A DNA stretch of 64,000 nt from a bacterium (GTDB lineage: Bacteria; Desulfobacterota; Desulfocorpusculales; Desulfocorpusculum), in assembly GCA_037481695.1 (NCBI GenBank), contig JBBFLE010000012.1, positions 1 to 64,000 on the forward strand, given 5' to 3'. Below are positions 34,172 through 43,442 of this stretch, one piece after another (the first letter of the stretch is position 1; each line of letters opens with the position of its first letter). Position numbers and translations under genes: made by a program. Below the pieces are notes generated by a model. It made no database searches. It saw nothing but the letters and a program-made list of their open reading frames with translations, and was not told where the DNA came from.

Positions 34172-34380
34172 ATCAGTGGGATGTGGCCTGGTAGTCAGGG
34201 ACAAGCTCCATGAGGGAGGATCTTAAGATAGCCTCATGTGCTCCTTGAACAGTTGCCGGGTCATATAAGGGGAGCTTGGGGTTTCTACACCTTGACGCCA
34301 AGAGCCTCAAAGGATACAAAGGGAACGGGGCCTTTTGCTGAGAAGGAAGCTTAAACACTCTTAGGGGAGGAGGGGCGGCC

Positions 34381-34815
34381 ATGAGACTGGGGTTTCGCAC
34401 TTGGGTTGGCTTGGCAATCTTTTTGGGGCTTGTCATGACACTGACGGCTTGTGAATCCACCAAGCATGCACTGGGTATAGGTGAGCCTCCACCGCCTCCG
34501 GCTCCCAGATATTATGACTTCCCGGATGTGCTGGTGCCCCCGGAGCTGGAGCTGGACACCAAGGGATCAGTGGTTTACGAGGTGGGGGGAACAAAGGCGG
34601 GGGTGCTCCTTTTTTCCGGAAGAGTTGAGGTGGAGTCCCTCTCGGAGTTCTTCAGAAGATCCATGCAGAGGGACGGTTGGAGCCTGGTCAGCAGCGTCAG
34701 GTTCAACAGGATGCTTCTTAGCTTCATAAAGGCCGATAGAGCCTGCCAGATATTGATCTGGGAGAAGCCTCTTACCACAGAGGTGGAGATACAGCTCTTG
34801 CCCATAAAGAAGTAA
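34381..34815 (+). CDS. Conserved lipoprotein of unknown function
   Basis: A 144-residue lipoprotein. The signal peptide (MRLGFRTWVGLAIFLGLVMT) ends in LTAC, a lipobox, followed by a proline-rich segment EPPPPPAPRYYDFP. The globular part (GGTKAGVLLFSGRVEVESLSEFFRRSMQRDGWSLVSS, then MLLSFIKADRACQILIWEK) looks like a small alpha/beta domain found in deltaproteobacterial lipoproteins next to coaBC. I do not know its role. It lies 18 bp before coaBC. Confidence 0.8.
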   Translation: MRLGFRTWVGLAIFLGLVMTLTACESTKHALGIGEPPPPPAPRYYDFPDVLVPPELELDTKGSVVYEVGGTKAGVLLFSGRVEVESLSEFFRRSMQRDGWSLVSSVRFNRMLLSFIKADRACQILIWEKPLTTEVEIQLLPIKK

Positions 34816-34833
34816 GGCATAGGGGAGCCTGGC

Positions 34834-36048
34834 ATGATGGTCAAGCTGCAGCAGCGCAATGTTCTCCTGGGTGTAACCGGCGGCATTGCCGCGTACAAGG
34901 CCTTGGAACTCCTCAGGCTTCTGGTGAAGGAGGGGGCCAGAGTCTGGACCATCATGAGCCGGGCTGCCACGGAGTTCGTGGGGCCTCTGAGCTTTCAAGC
35001 CTTATCGGGTAATCCGGTGCGCACCGAGATGTTCTCCCACACCCAGGAAAGCCAAATCCAGCACATAGCCCTGGCAGATCTGGCACATGTGGTGGTGGTG
35101 GCTCCGGCTACGGCCAACTTTGTGGCCAAGATGGCCCATGGTCTGGCCGACGACATGCTGAGCACCACCGTGCTGGCCGTGCGATGTCCGGTGGTTGTAT
35201 GCCCTGCCATGAACGTGAACATGTACGAGCATCCGGCCACCCAGAGAAACATGGAAATACTCAAGCAAAGGGGGGTTTGGCTAGTAGAACCCGAGGAAGG
35301 AGAGCTGGCCTGTGGGTGGGAGGGAAGAGGAAGGCTCGCGGATCTGGATGCCATAGTCGAGACCATCAAGGCGGCTTTGAGCCCACAGGACCTGACTCAG
35401 GAGAGAGTGCTGGTGACTGCCGGTCCCACCTGGGAATCAATGGATCCCGTCAGGTTCATCTCCAACCGTTCCTCAGGAAAGATGGGTTTTGCCATAGCCA
35501 GGGTGGCCAGGCGAAGGGGAGCAGCCGTTACCTTGGTGAGCGGGCCCACAGGGCTGAAGCCACCCCCTGGGGTAGGTTTTGTGCAGGTAGAGTCAGCATC
35601 ACAGATGATGGATGCTGTGATGGAAAAAATGCAGGAGGCCACTGTGGTGGTGAAAGCTGCGGCAGTTGCAGATTATAAGCCAGAGGAGTTCCAGGAACAT
35701 AAGATCAAGAAAGATCAAGAGAAGTGGAGCTTATCTTTGACCAAGACCGCAGATATTTTGGCCCAGCTGGGCCAAAGAAAAGGTAACAGGATCCTGGTGG
35801 GTTTTGCGGCTGAGACCCGTTCTCTCCTGGAAAATGCCAAGGATAAGCTTGCAAGAAAGAACCTGGATTGGATAGTGGCAAATGACGTCACCAAGCCAGG
35901 CTCGGGCTTTGGAGTAGAGACCAACCAGGTAGTAATCATGGGTAGGGACGGCACCATTGAGGAATTACCTCAGATCTCCAAGGAAGAAGTGGCTTGGGCT
36001 ATACTGGATAAGGTGGTACACACAATAAGGGCTCGAAAACAAAAATAG
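34834..36048 (+). CDS. coaBC: Bifunctional phosphopantothenoylcysteine decarboxylase / phosphopantothenate-cysteine ligase
   Basis: A 404-residue CoA biosynthesis enzyme. The CoaC part has NVLLGVTGGIAAYKALELLRLL, SHTQESQIQHIALADLAHVVVVAPATANF (catalytic His, FMN contacts) and PAMNVNMYEHPA with the Asn and the Cys-containing flap GELACGWEGRGRL. The CoaB part follows with VLVTAGPTWESMDPVRFISNRSSGKMGFAIA and the C-terminal IVANDV signature. It makes 4'-phosphopantetheine from phosphopantothenate and cysteine. Length is typical. Confidence 0.97.
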   Translation: MMVKLQQRNVLLGVTGGIAAYKALELLRLLVKEGARVWTIMSRAATEFVGPLSFQALSGNPVRTEMFSHTQESQIQHIALADLAHVVVVAPATANFVAKMAHGLADDMLSTTVLAVRCPVVVCPAMNVNMYEHPATQRNMEILKQRGVWLVEPEEGELACGWEGRGRLADLDAIVETIKAALSPQDLTQERVLVTAGPTWESMDPVRFISNRSSGKMGFAIARVARRRGAAVTLVSGPTGLKPPPGVGFVQVESASQMMDAVMEKMQEATVVVKAAAVADYKPEEFQEHKIKKDQEKWSLSLTKTADILAQLGQRKGNRILVGFAAETRSLLENAKDKLARKNLDWIVANDVTKPGSGFGVETNQVVIMGRDGTIEELPQISKEEVAWAILDKVVHTIRARKQK

Positions 36049-36095
36049 CTTTCCGCAAGAGTTCTTGGGTGGCCCAAGCTCCTGGAGGGCCACAG

Positions 36096-36833
36096 ATGCC
36101 CGGGATGCTGGGGAAAGAGGGCTTAGTGGAGCTGGTGGAGATCCTGACTCAGGTGGGATCCAGGCTTAGAATCAGAGCCGGGTTTTCAGACGGGAGGCTT
36201 CCTTCATCGGTGGCCAGGGCTCTGGAGAATCTGCTCAAGGATTCAAAGCCGGACAAAGAAGATGGCGCAAGCCTACAGCAGGTGGCCCTGGATGTCCAGG
36301 AATGCAAGGCTTGTGCCTTACACAAGCATCGCAAGAAGGTGGTGGTGGGAGAGGGCGATCCAAGGGCTGAGCTGGTTTTTGTGGGGGAAGGCCCTGGGGA
36401 GGAAGAGGATCTGCAAGGAAGGCCCTTTGTGGGTGCGGCCGGGCAGCTCCTAGACAAGATCATAAAGGCCATGGGTCTTGCCCGCCAGGAGGTTTTCATA
36501 TGCAATGTGGTCAAGTGTAGACCTCCTGCCAACCGAACGCCCAGGCCAGAAGAGGTGGAAGCCTGTTCGCCTTTTCTCTTCAGACAGCTCAGAGCCATAC
36601 GCCCCAAGGTCATATGTGCTTTGGGCACTGTTGCGGCCCAGGCCCTGTTGTGTACTTCAGAGCCCATAGGAAGGCTGAGGGGCAGTTTCCGACAATGGGA
36701 GGGTATAGCTGTGATGCCCACTTTCCATCCCTCATACCTTCTTCGCAATCCGCACAGGAAGAGGGATGTGTGGGAGGACATGAAAGAGATCCTGGGGCTC
36801 TTGGGCCGCAAGATTCCTCTTCGCTCCGGTTAG
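36096..36833 (+). CDS. Uracil-DNA glycosylase, family 4 (Fe-S)
   Basis: A 245-residue thermophile-type UDG starting at ATG 36096 behind GGAGGG; GTG 36069 is an upstream alternative. The C-x2-C pair ECKACALHKHRKKVVVGEG starts the [4Fe-4S] site, completed by later Cys residues in VKCRPPANRTPRPEEVEAC. Motif 1 GEGPGEEEDLQGRPFVGAAGQLLD and motif 2 PTFHPSYLLRNP are complete. It removes uracil from DNA. Located between coaBC and nfeD. Confidence 0.95.
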   Translation: MPGMLGKEGLVELVEILTQVGSRLRIRAGFSDGRLPSSVARALENLLKDSKPDKEDGASLQQVALDVQECKACALHKHRKKVVVGEGDPRAELVFVGEGPGEEEDLQGRPFVGAAGQLLDKIIKAMGLARQEVFICNVVKCRPPANRTPRPEEVEACSPFLFRQLRAIRPKVICALGTVAAQALLCTSEPIGRLRGSFRQWEGIAVMPTFHPSYLLRNPHRKRDVWEDMKEILGLLGRKIPLRSG

Positions 36834-36867
36834 GAAGGTTCTACCTTCCAGAGAAATGGTGGAACAA

Positions 36868-38178
36868 ATGAAGAAAAGTCTACTAGTTAGAGCCTTTTGG
36901 GTTGGTTTGCTCTTCTTGGCATGGACTTTGTCCATGGGTGAGCTATTTGCCCAGAAGGGTTCGGGACCGGTGATAGTGCTTCATGTGGATAGCGTGATCA
37001 ATCCTGTGACCGCCGAGTTCATAGATGAAAACGTCAAAAGGGCGGCATCCAGGGATGCGGCCTTGGTGGTGGTGCAGTTGGACACACCTGGTGGTCTGGA
37101 TACTGCCATGAGGGAGATAGTGAAGAGCATCCTCAACAGTCCTGTGCCTGTGGCTGTATATGTGGCTCCCTCAGGAGCGAGGGCAGCCTCGGCAGGGGTT
37201 TTCATAACGCTGGCAGCTGATGTGGCTGCCATGGCCCCTGGTACCAATATAGGGGCTGCACATCCCGTGGCCATGGGTGGCAAGGACATGGGTGACGAGA
37301 TGGCCAAAAAGGTGGAAAACGATGCCGTGGCCTACATCCAGAGCATAGCTGCCAGGAGGAATCGAAATGCTCAGTGGGCCGAGCAGGCCGTCAGAAAAAG
37401 CGTTTCTATACCGGCTGAAGAGGCTCTGAGGCTGGATGTCATAGATTTGGTGGCAAAGGACCTGGATGACCTTCTGGCTCAGCTCCAGGGCGGAACTCTC
37501 ATGAGAGACTCTGGAGAGATGAAACTGGATGTGAAAGGCAGGCCTGTGGAGCACGTGGAGATGGGCTGGCGTCAAAGGATCTTAAACGCCCTGAGCAATC
37601 CCAATGTGGCCTATATCCTCCTCATGATCGGACTGGCAGGACTTTACTTCGAGCTGGCTCATCCAGGCTCCATTTTCCCTGGTGTGATAGGCGGAATATC
37701 CTTGATCCTGGCCTTTTATGCCTTGCACACCTTGCCCATAAATTACGCAGGGGTGATGCTGATTTTGTTGAGCATAGTTTTCTTCATAGCAGAGCTCAAG
37801 GTAAGCAGTTACGGACTGTTGACCTTGGCCGGAGTTGTCTCCCTGACCCTTGGCTCCATCATGCTTTTCAATGCTCCTGGGGCTTACCAGAAACTGGCCT
37901 GGAAGGTGCTGATACCTACTGTTTTGGCTGTGTCTGGGTTTTTTGCTGTTGTGGCCACCTTGGCCTTCAAGGCCTATATGAGAAAACCCGTTGCCGGAAG
38001 CAGGGGCATGATAGGAGAGAAGGGCAGTGCCATGAGCCGGATTGCACCCAGGGGGAGAGTTTTTGTGCATGGGGAAATCTGGGATGCTATGAGTGAAGAG
38101 CCCATAGAGGAAGGCCAGCGGGTGGAGGTAACAGGCATCCAGGGCTTGACCCTACAGGTGCGCAGGGCAGAAGAATAG
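36868..38178 (+). CDS. NfeD-type membrane-bound serine protease (ClpP-class)
   Basis: A 436-residue protein beginning at ATG 36868 (36856 also possible) with signal peptide MKKSLLVRAFWVGLLFLAWT. The ClpP-like protease domain holds QLDTPGGLDTAMREIVKSIL and YVAPSGARAASAGVFITLAAD (nucleophile Ser) plus a Lys farther on (VRKSVSIPAEEAL). Four to five membrane helices follow (ILLMIGLAGLYFELAHPGSIFPGVIGGISLILAFYAL and others) and a C-terminal OB-fold NfeD domain (GEIWDAMSEEPIEEGQRVEVTGIQGL). Such proteases process stomatin C-termini; the slipin gene next to it is the probable partner. Confidence 0.93.
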   Translation: MKKSLLVRAFWVGLLFLAWTLSMGELFAQKGSGPVIVLHVDSVINPVTAEFIDENVKRAASRDAALVVVQLDTPGGLDTAMREIVKSILNSPVPVAVYVAPSGARAASAGVFITLAADVAAMAPGTNIGAAHPVAMGGKDMGDEMAKKVENDAVAYIQSIAARRNRNAQWAEQAVRKSVSIPAEEALRLDVIDLVAKDLDDLLAQLQGGTLMRDSGEMKLDVKGRPVEHVEMGWRQRILNALSNPNVAYILLMIGLAGLYFELAHPGSIFPGVIGGISLILAFYALHTLPINYAGVMLILLSIVFFIAELKVSSYGLLTLAGVVSLTLGSIMLFNAPGAYQKLAWKVLIPTVLAVSGFFAVVATLAFKAYMRKPVAGSRGMIGEKGSAMSRIAPRGRVFVHGEIWDAMSEEPIEEGQRVEVTGIQGLTLQVRRAEE

Positions 38179-38207
38179 AAAATTAACCTATTGAACAGGA
38201 GGTGCAC

Positions 38208-38999
38208 ATGTCTTTTACGCTTTTGATCCTGGTGGTCCTGGGAGTGATGTTGCTGGCATCAGCCATCAAGATAGTCAAAGAGTACGAGCAGGCCGTGATC
38301 TTTCGTCTGGGCAAGTACATAGGCCGTCTAAAAGGTCCGGGCATCATATTCTTGTGGCCGGTGATAGATAAAATGGAGCGAAAGGTGGATCTCAGGGTGG
38401 TGACTCTGGATGTGCCCCCCCAGGACGTTATCACCAGAGACAATGTCTCGGTTAAGGTCAATGCCGTGGTGTACTACAGGGTAATGGATCCCAACAAGGC
38501 TGTGATCCAGGTGGAAAACTACCACCTGGCCACCTCTCAAAAGGCCCAGACCACCTTGAGAAGTGTCCTGGGAGAAGTGGAGCTGGACGAGCTTCTGGCC
38601 CACAGAGAGAAGATAAACGAAAGGCTCCAGGGCATACTGGACAGGGAGACCGACCCATGGGGGATAAAGGTCTCCTCAGTGGAGGTGAAACACGTGGATC
38701 TCCCCCAGGAGATGCAGCGGGCCATGGCCAGGCAGGCCGAGGCAGAAAGAGAGAGGCGCTCCAAGGTAATCAATGCCGAAGGAGAGTTCCAGGCGGCCCA
38801 GAAGCTGGTGGAAGCAGCGACCATGATCTCCAAGACTCCTGTGGCTCTTCAACTGCGTTTTTTGCAGACCCTCACCGAGGTGGCTGCCGAGAACAATTCC
38901 ACCATTGTGTTCCCCATTCCCATTGATCTGGTTCAGCATCTCATACCCTTAAGACAGCCTGGTTCCAGGGAGAATCAGATTCAAGGGGAGGCCAAGTGA
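38208..38999 (+). CDS. Slipin / stomatin-like SPFH protein
   Basis: A 263-residue SPFH protein starting at ATG 38208 after AGGAGG; a GTG at 38202 is too close to that site. One N-terminal membrane segment ([17 protein letters not shown]) is followed by the PHB domain ([54 protein letters not shown]) and a coiled-coil ([28 protein letters not shown]). It makes oligomeric membrane scaffolds with NfeD. Its stop overlaps the downstream holin-like gene start by 4 bases. Confidence 0.95.
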   Translation: MSFTLLILVVLGVMLLASAIKIVKEYEQAVIFRLGKYIGRLKGPGIIFLWPVIDKMERKVDLRVVTLDVPPQDVITRDNVSVKVNAVVYYRVMDPNKAVIQVENYHLATSQKAQTTLRSVLGEVELDELLAHREKINERLQGILDRETDPWGIKVSSVEVKHVDLPQEMQRAMARQAEAERERRSKVINAEGEFQAAQKLVEAATMISKTPVALQLRFLQTLTEVAAENNSTIVFPIPIDLVQHLIPLRQPGSRENQIQGEAK

Positions 39000-39394
39000 A
39001 AGGGCTCATGATGCGTTGGGCCATCAGCGCCTTAGGACTATTGCTGACAGCCGCAGTGCTTCCCGGAATAAGGATCGGAGGGGTCTTCTCCGCCTTTGTG
39101 GCAGCGGCAGTGCTGGGTATATTCAATGCCTTGCTGCGGCCGGTGATTCTGGTGTTGACCCTTCCCATCAATATCCTCACCTTAGGGCTTTTTACTCTGG
39201 TCATCAACGGTCTTATGCTGCAACTGGTGGGCTCTGTGATCAAGGGAGTGGAGATAGACGGCTTGGGTTGGGCGGTCTTGGGTTCCTTGATCCTGGGGAT
39301 CATCAACTGGGGGGCCAGCGCTTTCATAGGAGACAGGGGTAAGGTGGAGGTTATCGAATTGAGAAAAAGCAGGGATGGAACTTGGCAGATCTGA
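38996..39394 (+). CDS. Small four-helix membrane protein (PF04020 phage-holin-like)
   Basis: A 132-residue membrane protein starting at GTG 38996, overlapping the slipin stop (GTGA). It has four hydrophobic segments ([78 protein letters not shown]) and the family phrase FNALLRPV. Assigned to a 4-TM 'phage holin' family by name only; there is no phage context. It may be part of an nfeD-slipin membrane unit. Confidence 0.82.
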   Translation: MKGLMMRWAISALGLLLTAAVLPGIRIGGVFSAFVAAAVLGIFNALLRPVILVLTLPINILTLGLFTLVINGLMLQLVGSVIKGVEIDGLGWAVLGSLILGIINWGASAFIGDRGKVEVIELRKSRDGTWQI

Positions 39395-39880
39395 AAACAT
39401 AACCTGCCTTCCACAAGCCCCGGCGGTTTGGACCCAATAAATCCGTCCAGGGCCGGTGATGTGCCTGGCTCCAATGGGTTTCCTGGGTTCCATTGATCTT
39501 CAGACCAGCATCATTCCCCGGGATAAAGAACTTCTGGGGCCAAGCTCTCAGGGGTATTTGGCCACTTGAGGGTCTAAAACCGGTCTCCATCCCAAAGAAA
39601 AAATCATTGATTGCTTGAGCATGAACCAGTTTACCTTGGACTATCATGGAATCGTCCCGCATCATTCGTCCACCGTGAGTGAGGCGGCCCGAACTAGTTG
39701 CTCCTTTTCCTGGATTTGATCAAATAGCATGATTTGGCAGCCAGGTGGTTGGGCCCTTTCCCTTGCAGCAGGCCTCTCAGGGGTAGAGGAGAGCTTTGGT
39801 GGGCTTTGCCGAATCCCCAAGGGTTGGCTAATATGATGGATGAAAGATCCTTTCTGTCGAGGTGAGGCCAGGGAAGTCCC
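39395..39880. other. Intergenic region without a supported gene
   Basis: A 486-bp stretch before mutS. A minus-strand frame at 39351-39665 exists but has no recognisable motif, overlaps the holin-like gene and has no ribosome site of note. I see no RNA motif or strong hairpin. Confidence 0.5.
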
Positions 39881-42511
39881 ATGGAAAGAATGACTCCCAT
39901 GTTCCAGCAGTATTTGGAGATAAAGGAGAAGCACAAAGATGCCATTGTCTTTTACCGCATGGGAGATTTCTATGAGATGTTCTTCGAAGATGCAGAGCTG
40001 GCCTCCAGGATCCTGGAGATAGCCCTGACCAGTAGGGACCGGGACAAGGACTCCGGGGTGCCCATGTGCGGAGTGCCTTACCACTCGGCTGCTTCATACA
40101 TAGCCAGGCTGGTGCAGCAGGGACATAAGGTGGCCATATGCGAGCAAATGGAAGATCCCAGCCAGGCAAAGGGGTTGGTCAGGAGACAGGTGGTGCGGGT
40201 GGTCACCCCAGGGCTGGTGGTGGATCCCGACGCTCTGGTATCCCAGGAGAACAACCATCTCATGGGAGTTTACCCCCAAGAAGATGCTTATGGAGTGGCG
40301 GTTCTGGATGTCTCCACAGGGGAGTTTAGGGTCACCGAGTTGTCAGGCGAAAAGACGCTCCTGTCAGAAGGGGAGAGGATAAGGCCGAGGGAACTGTTGC
40401 TACCACAAGGATGTGAGGGGAGCGAGGAGCTGGCCTTATGTCTGCGCACATGGAACCCTGTTCTTGTCACTTACCGGACCCCAAGTGAGTTTTCCAAAGA
40501 GAGGGCCATTTCCTTGCTTTGTTCTCACTTTAAGGTTCAGTCCCTGGAGGGCTTTGGTTGTGGTGGCATGAATGCAGGCATAGTGGCTGCCGGGGCGGTG
40601 CTTTCCTATGCCATGGAAACCCAGGGGGAGCAACTTCCCCATGTGAGAAACCTGAAACCATACATCCTGACTGAGCACATGGTGCTGGATGAGTGGACCA
40701 GGAGGAATCTGGAACTCTTCGAGAACCTCCAAGACCGCTCGCGAAAGAACACCTTGCTCCATGTGCTGGAGCGAACCATGACCCCCATGGGAGCCAGAGC
40801 CCTCAGAAGATGGCTGGCCTATCCTTTGACGGATCTGGAAAGAATAGAGCAAAGGCTGGACTCTGTGGAGGAGCTTTTTAAGGGAAACGGGCTCAGGGAG
40901 AAATTACGCAAGGCTTTGGGGCAGATACAGGACCTGGAAAGGCTTGCGGCTAGGATCTCTCTGGGTGTGGCCAATGCCAGGGACTTGGTTTGTCTCAAGG
41001 ACTCTCTCAAGGCTCTTCCAACTTTGAAGGAAACCCTCGAGGGCACCAAAAGCTCCATCTTGTCTGAAATCCAGCAGTGCTTAGACCCCCTGGAGGACGT
41101 GGTGCAGTGGGTGGAGCGCACCCTGGTAGAGAATCCTCCCCTCTCATTTAAGGAAGGGGGTCTGATCAGGCAGGGCGTTCACCCAGAGCTGGACGAATGG
41201 ATGAGAATAGGCAGAGACAACAAGCAATACATAGCCGCCATGGAGGAGAGGGAGAGACTCAAGACCGGCATATCGGGTCTGCGCATAGGTTACAACAGAG
41301 TCTTCGGATACTACCTGGAGGTGAGCAGGTCTCAGACCAGGCTAGTGCCGCCTGATTACATCCGCAAACAGACCCTGGTCAATGCCGAGCGGTACATCAA
41401 CGAAGAGTTGAAACAGTATGAACTCAAGGTGCTGGAGGCAGAGCAGAGAAGGGCGGCCCTGGAGCAGCAAATTTTCGAGGAGCTCAGGGAGCGGGTGGCA
41501 GGCCAGGTGGAAAGGATACAGCAGGCTGCCCAACAAGTGGCCCAGCTGGATTGTCTGGCCAGCCTGGCACAGGTGGCAGTGGAAAACCGCTATGTGAGAC
41601 CTCGGCTGGACAAGGGCAATGGCCTTAGGATCCGCGACGGGCGTCACCCGGTCTTGGAAAGCATCTCCATGGGTGAGAGATTTGTGCCCAATGATCTCGA
41701 GCTGGACGGGACCTCCACCCGCATGATCGTGCTCACAGGGCCCAACATGGCTGGCAAGTCAACCTACTTGAGACAGGTGGCTCTCATAGTGCTCATGGCT
41801 CAGGCCGGCTCTTTTGTGCCTGCTTCGGAGGCCTCCATAGGGCTTGTGGACAGGATATTTACCAGGGTGGGAGCCAGCGACAACCTTGCCAGGGGTCAGT
41901 CCACTTTCATGGTGGAAATGACCGAGACAGCCCAGATCCTCCATAATGCCACTGCCCGAAGCCTCATAATCCTGGATGAAGTGGGCAGGGGAACCGGCAC
42001 CAGGGACGGGCTTTCCATAGCTTGGGCCGTTGCTGAGTACATCTTGGAAAACCCCCAGTTGAGATCCAGGACTCTTTTTGCCACCCACTATCACGAACTG
42101 ACAGAGCTGGCCCTCACCAAGGAAGGAGTGCGCAACGTTCACATGGCAGTCAAAGAATGGAATGACCGTGTAATATTCCTTCGCAGGGTGGTGGAAGGGG
42201 GAACCAACCGCTCCTATGGCATCCAGGTGGCAAGGCTGGCAGGTCTACCTCCGCAGGTATTGGAAAGGGCCAAGGAGATCCTGTCCAACCTGGAAAAAGA
42301 GGAACTGGATGAGCTGGGCCGTCCCAGATTGGCCAGGACTCGTAGCAGGTCAAGGTCTTCAAGGGTGGATCCCAGGCAGATAAGCCTCTTCGGGGCACAT
42401 ATCAGTGAAGATGGCCGCATAAAAGAGGAACTCCGCAAGCTGGATTTGGACACCCTCACCCCCCTTGAGGCCCTAAACCTGCTCCACAGGTGGAAAAGGA
42501 CTCTTCAGTGA
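39881..42511 (+). CDS. mutS: DNA mismatch repair protein MutS
   Basis: An 876-residue mismatch sensor. The mismatch-binding domain has YRMGDFYEMFFEDA (F-x-E) near residue 28; the core lever and clamp follow; the ATPase has GPNMAGKSTYLRQ (Walker A, residue about 620), STFMVEMTETAQIL (signature), IILDEVGRGT (Walker B) and FATHYHELTEL. The C-terminus carries the usual linker and HSL-type helices (ITLTPLEALNLLHRWK-like end). It recruits MutL for repair; mutL is not in the window. xerD overlaps its stop by one base. Confidence 0.98.
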   Translation: MERMTPMFQQYLEIKEKHKDAIVFYRMGDFYEMFFEDAELASRILEIALTSRDRDKDSGVPMCGVPYHSAASYIARLVQQGHKVAICEQMEDPSQAKGLVRRQVVRVVTPGLVVDPDALVSQENNHLMGVYPQEDAYGVAVLDVSTGEFRVTELSGEKTLLSEGERIRPRELLLPQGCEGSEELALCLRTWNPVLVTYRTPSEFSKERAISLLCSHFKVQSLEGFGCGGMNAGIVAAGAVLSYAMETQGEQLPHVRNLKPYILTEHMVLDEWTRRNLELFENLQDRSRKNTLLHVLERTMTPMGARALRRWLAYPLTDLERIEQRLDSVEELFKGNGLREKLRKALGQIQDLERLAARISLGVANARDLVCLKDSLKALPTLKETLEGTKSSILSEIQQCLDPLEDVVQWVERTLVENPPLSFKEGGLIRQGVHPELDEWMRIGRDNKQYIAAMEERERLKTGISGLRIGYNRVFGYYLEVSRSQTRLVPPDYIRKQTLVNAERYINEELKQYELKVLEAEQRRAALEQQIFEELRERVAGQVERIQQAAQQVAQLDCLASLAQVAVENRYVRPRLDKGNGLRIRDGRHPVLESISMGERFVPNDLELDGTSTRMIVLTGPNMAGKSTYLRQVALIVLMAQAGSFVPASEASIGLVDRIFTRVGASDNLARGQSTFMVEMTETAQILHNATARSLIILDEVGRGTGTRDGLSIAWAVAEYILENPQLRSRTLFATHYHELTELALTKEGVRNVHMAVKEWNDRVIFLRRVVEGGTNRSYGIQVARLAGLPPQVLERAKEILSNLEKEELDELGRPRLARTRSRSRSSRVDPRQISLFGAHISEDGRIKEELRKLDLDTLTPLEALNLLHRWKRTLQ

Positions 42512-43440
42512 TGGATAGAAGTAAGCCCGTGGAAAATCGGACAAACACCATGGAGTTGATGGTGGATGGTTTTCTAAACCATCTGGCCCTGGAGAGGGGT
42601 TTCTCTAGTAACACCCTGGAGGCATACAGCCGTGATCTGCTAAGATTCCTGGAGCATGTTGAAAAGGCAGGCATTACGGGATGGGATCAGCTCAAGCCCA
42701 CCCACGTTCAACTTTACCTTGCCTGGCTCCACGAAAAGGGCCTCGGCCCGAGAAGCACTGCCAGGAGCCTTGCTGCCCTGAGGTCTTTCTTCAAATACCT
42801 GGTGAGGGAGAAGCTCCTGGTCTCAAACCCTACCACACCGGTCTCTTCCCCCAGACTGGGCCGTCCTTTGCCCAAGGCCATGAGCCGTGAGGAGGTGGAA
42901 AGGCTCATGGCTGCGGTGCAGGGAAAGGCTCCCCTCAAGTTGAGAGATCAGGCCATATTGGAGCTTCTCTACGGCGCAGGAATACGCATAGGCGAGCTGG
43001 TGGGGCTGGATATTCCCCAGGTAAGCTTGGTCACGGGAACCCTGGTGGTGCGGGGAAAGGGGGAGAAGGAAAGAGTGGTGCCCCTCGGGGAATATGCCAT
43101 GGAGGCCATCAAGGTGTACCTGGAGAGAGGCAGGCCCGAGCTTTGCAAGTCCCGATCCTCGCAAGCTCTTTTCGTAAACTCTGGGGGTAAACGCATCAGT
43201 AGACAGGGAGTATGGAAAATGCTCAAAGCTTGTGCCAAGAAGGCCGGGATCCCCAGGGCGGTTAGCCCTCACATGCTTCGGCATTCCTTTGCCACCCATC
43301 TGCTGGAGGGGGGGGCAGATCTGAGGGCCATTCAGGAGTTACTAGGTCATTCGGACATCTCCACCACCCAGATCTATACCCATGTGGCCAGGGCCAGACT
43401 CAAGGAGATTCACCGGCGCTACCATCCGAGGGGGAGGTAA
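42511..43440 (+). CDS. xerD: Tyrosine recombinase XerD-like
   Basis: A 309-residue site-specific recombinase. ATG 42511 shares one base with the mutS stop. The N-terminal SAM-like domain (MVDGFLNHLALERGFSSNTLEAYSRDLLRFL) and catalytic domain are complete: ARG in GAGIRIGELVGLD, Lys in VRGKGEKERVVPL, H-x-x-R in [37 protein letters not shown], with the nucleophile Tyr. With XerC it resolves chromosome dimers at dif. A second Xer protein lies at 46298-47233. Confidence 0.92.
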   Translation: MDRSKPVENRTNTMELMVDGFLNHLALERGFSSNTLEAYSRDLLRFLEHVEKAGITGWDQLKPTHVQLYLAWLHEKGLGPRSTARSLAALRSFFKYLVREKLLVSNPTTPVSSPRLGRPLPKAMSREEVERLMAAVQGKAPLKLRDQAILELLYGAGIRIGELVGLDIPQVSLVTGTLVVRGKGEKERVVPLGEYAMEAIKVYLERGRPELCKSRSSQALFVNSGGKRISRQGVWKMLKACAKKAGIPRAVSPHMLRHSFATHLLEGGADLRAIQELLGHSDISTTQIYTHVARARLKEIHRRYHPRGR

Positions 43441-43442
43441 AG

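Noticed and set aside
39351-39665. Minus-strand 104-codon frame before mutS
   Set aside because: No recognisable motif, overlap with the holin-like gene, and no clear ribosome site.
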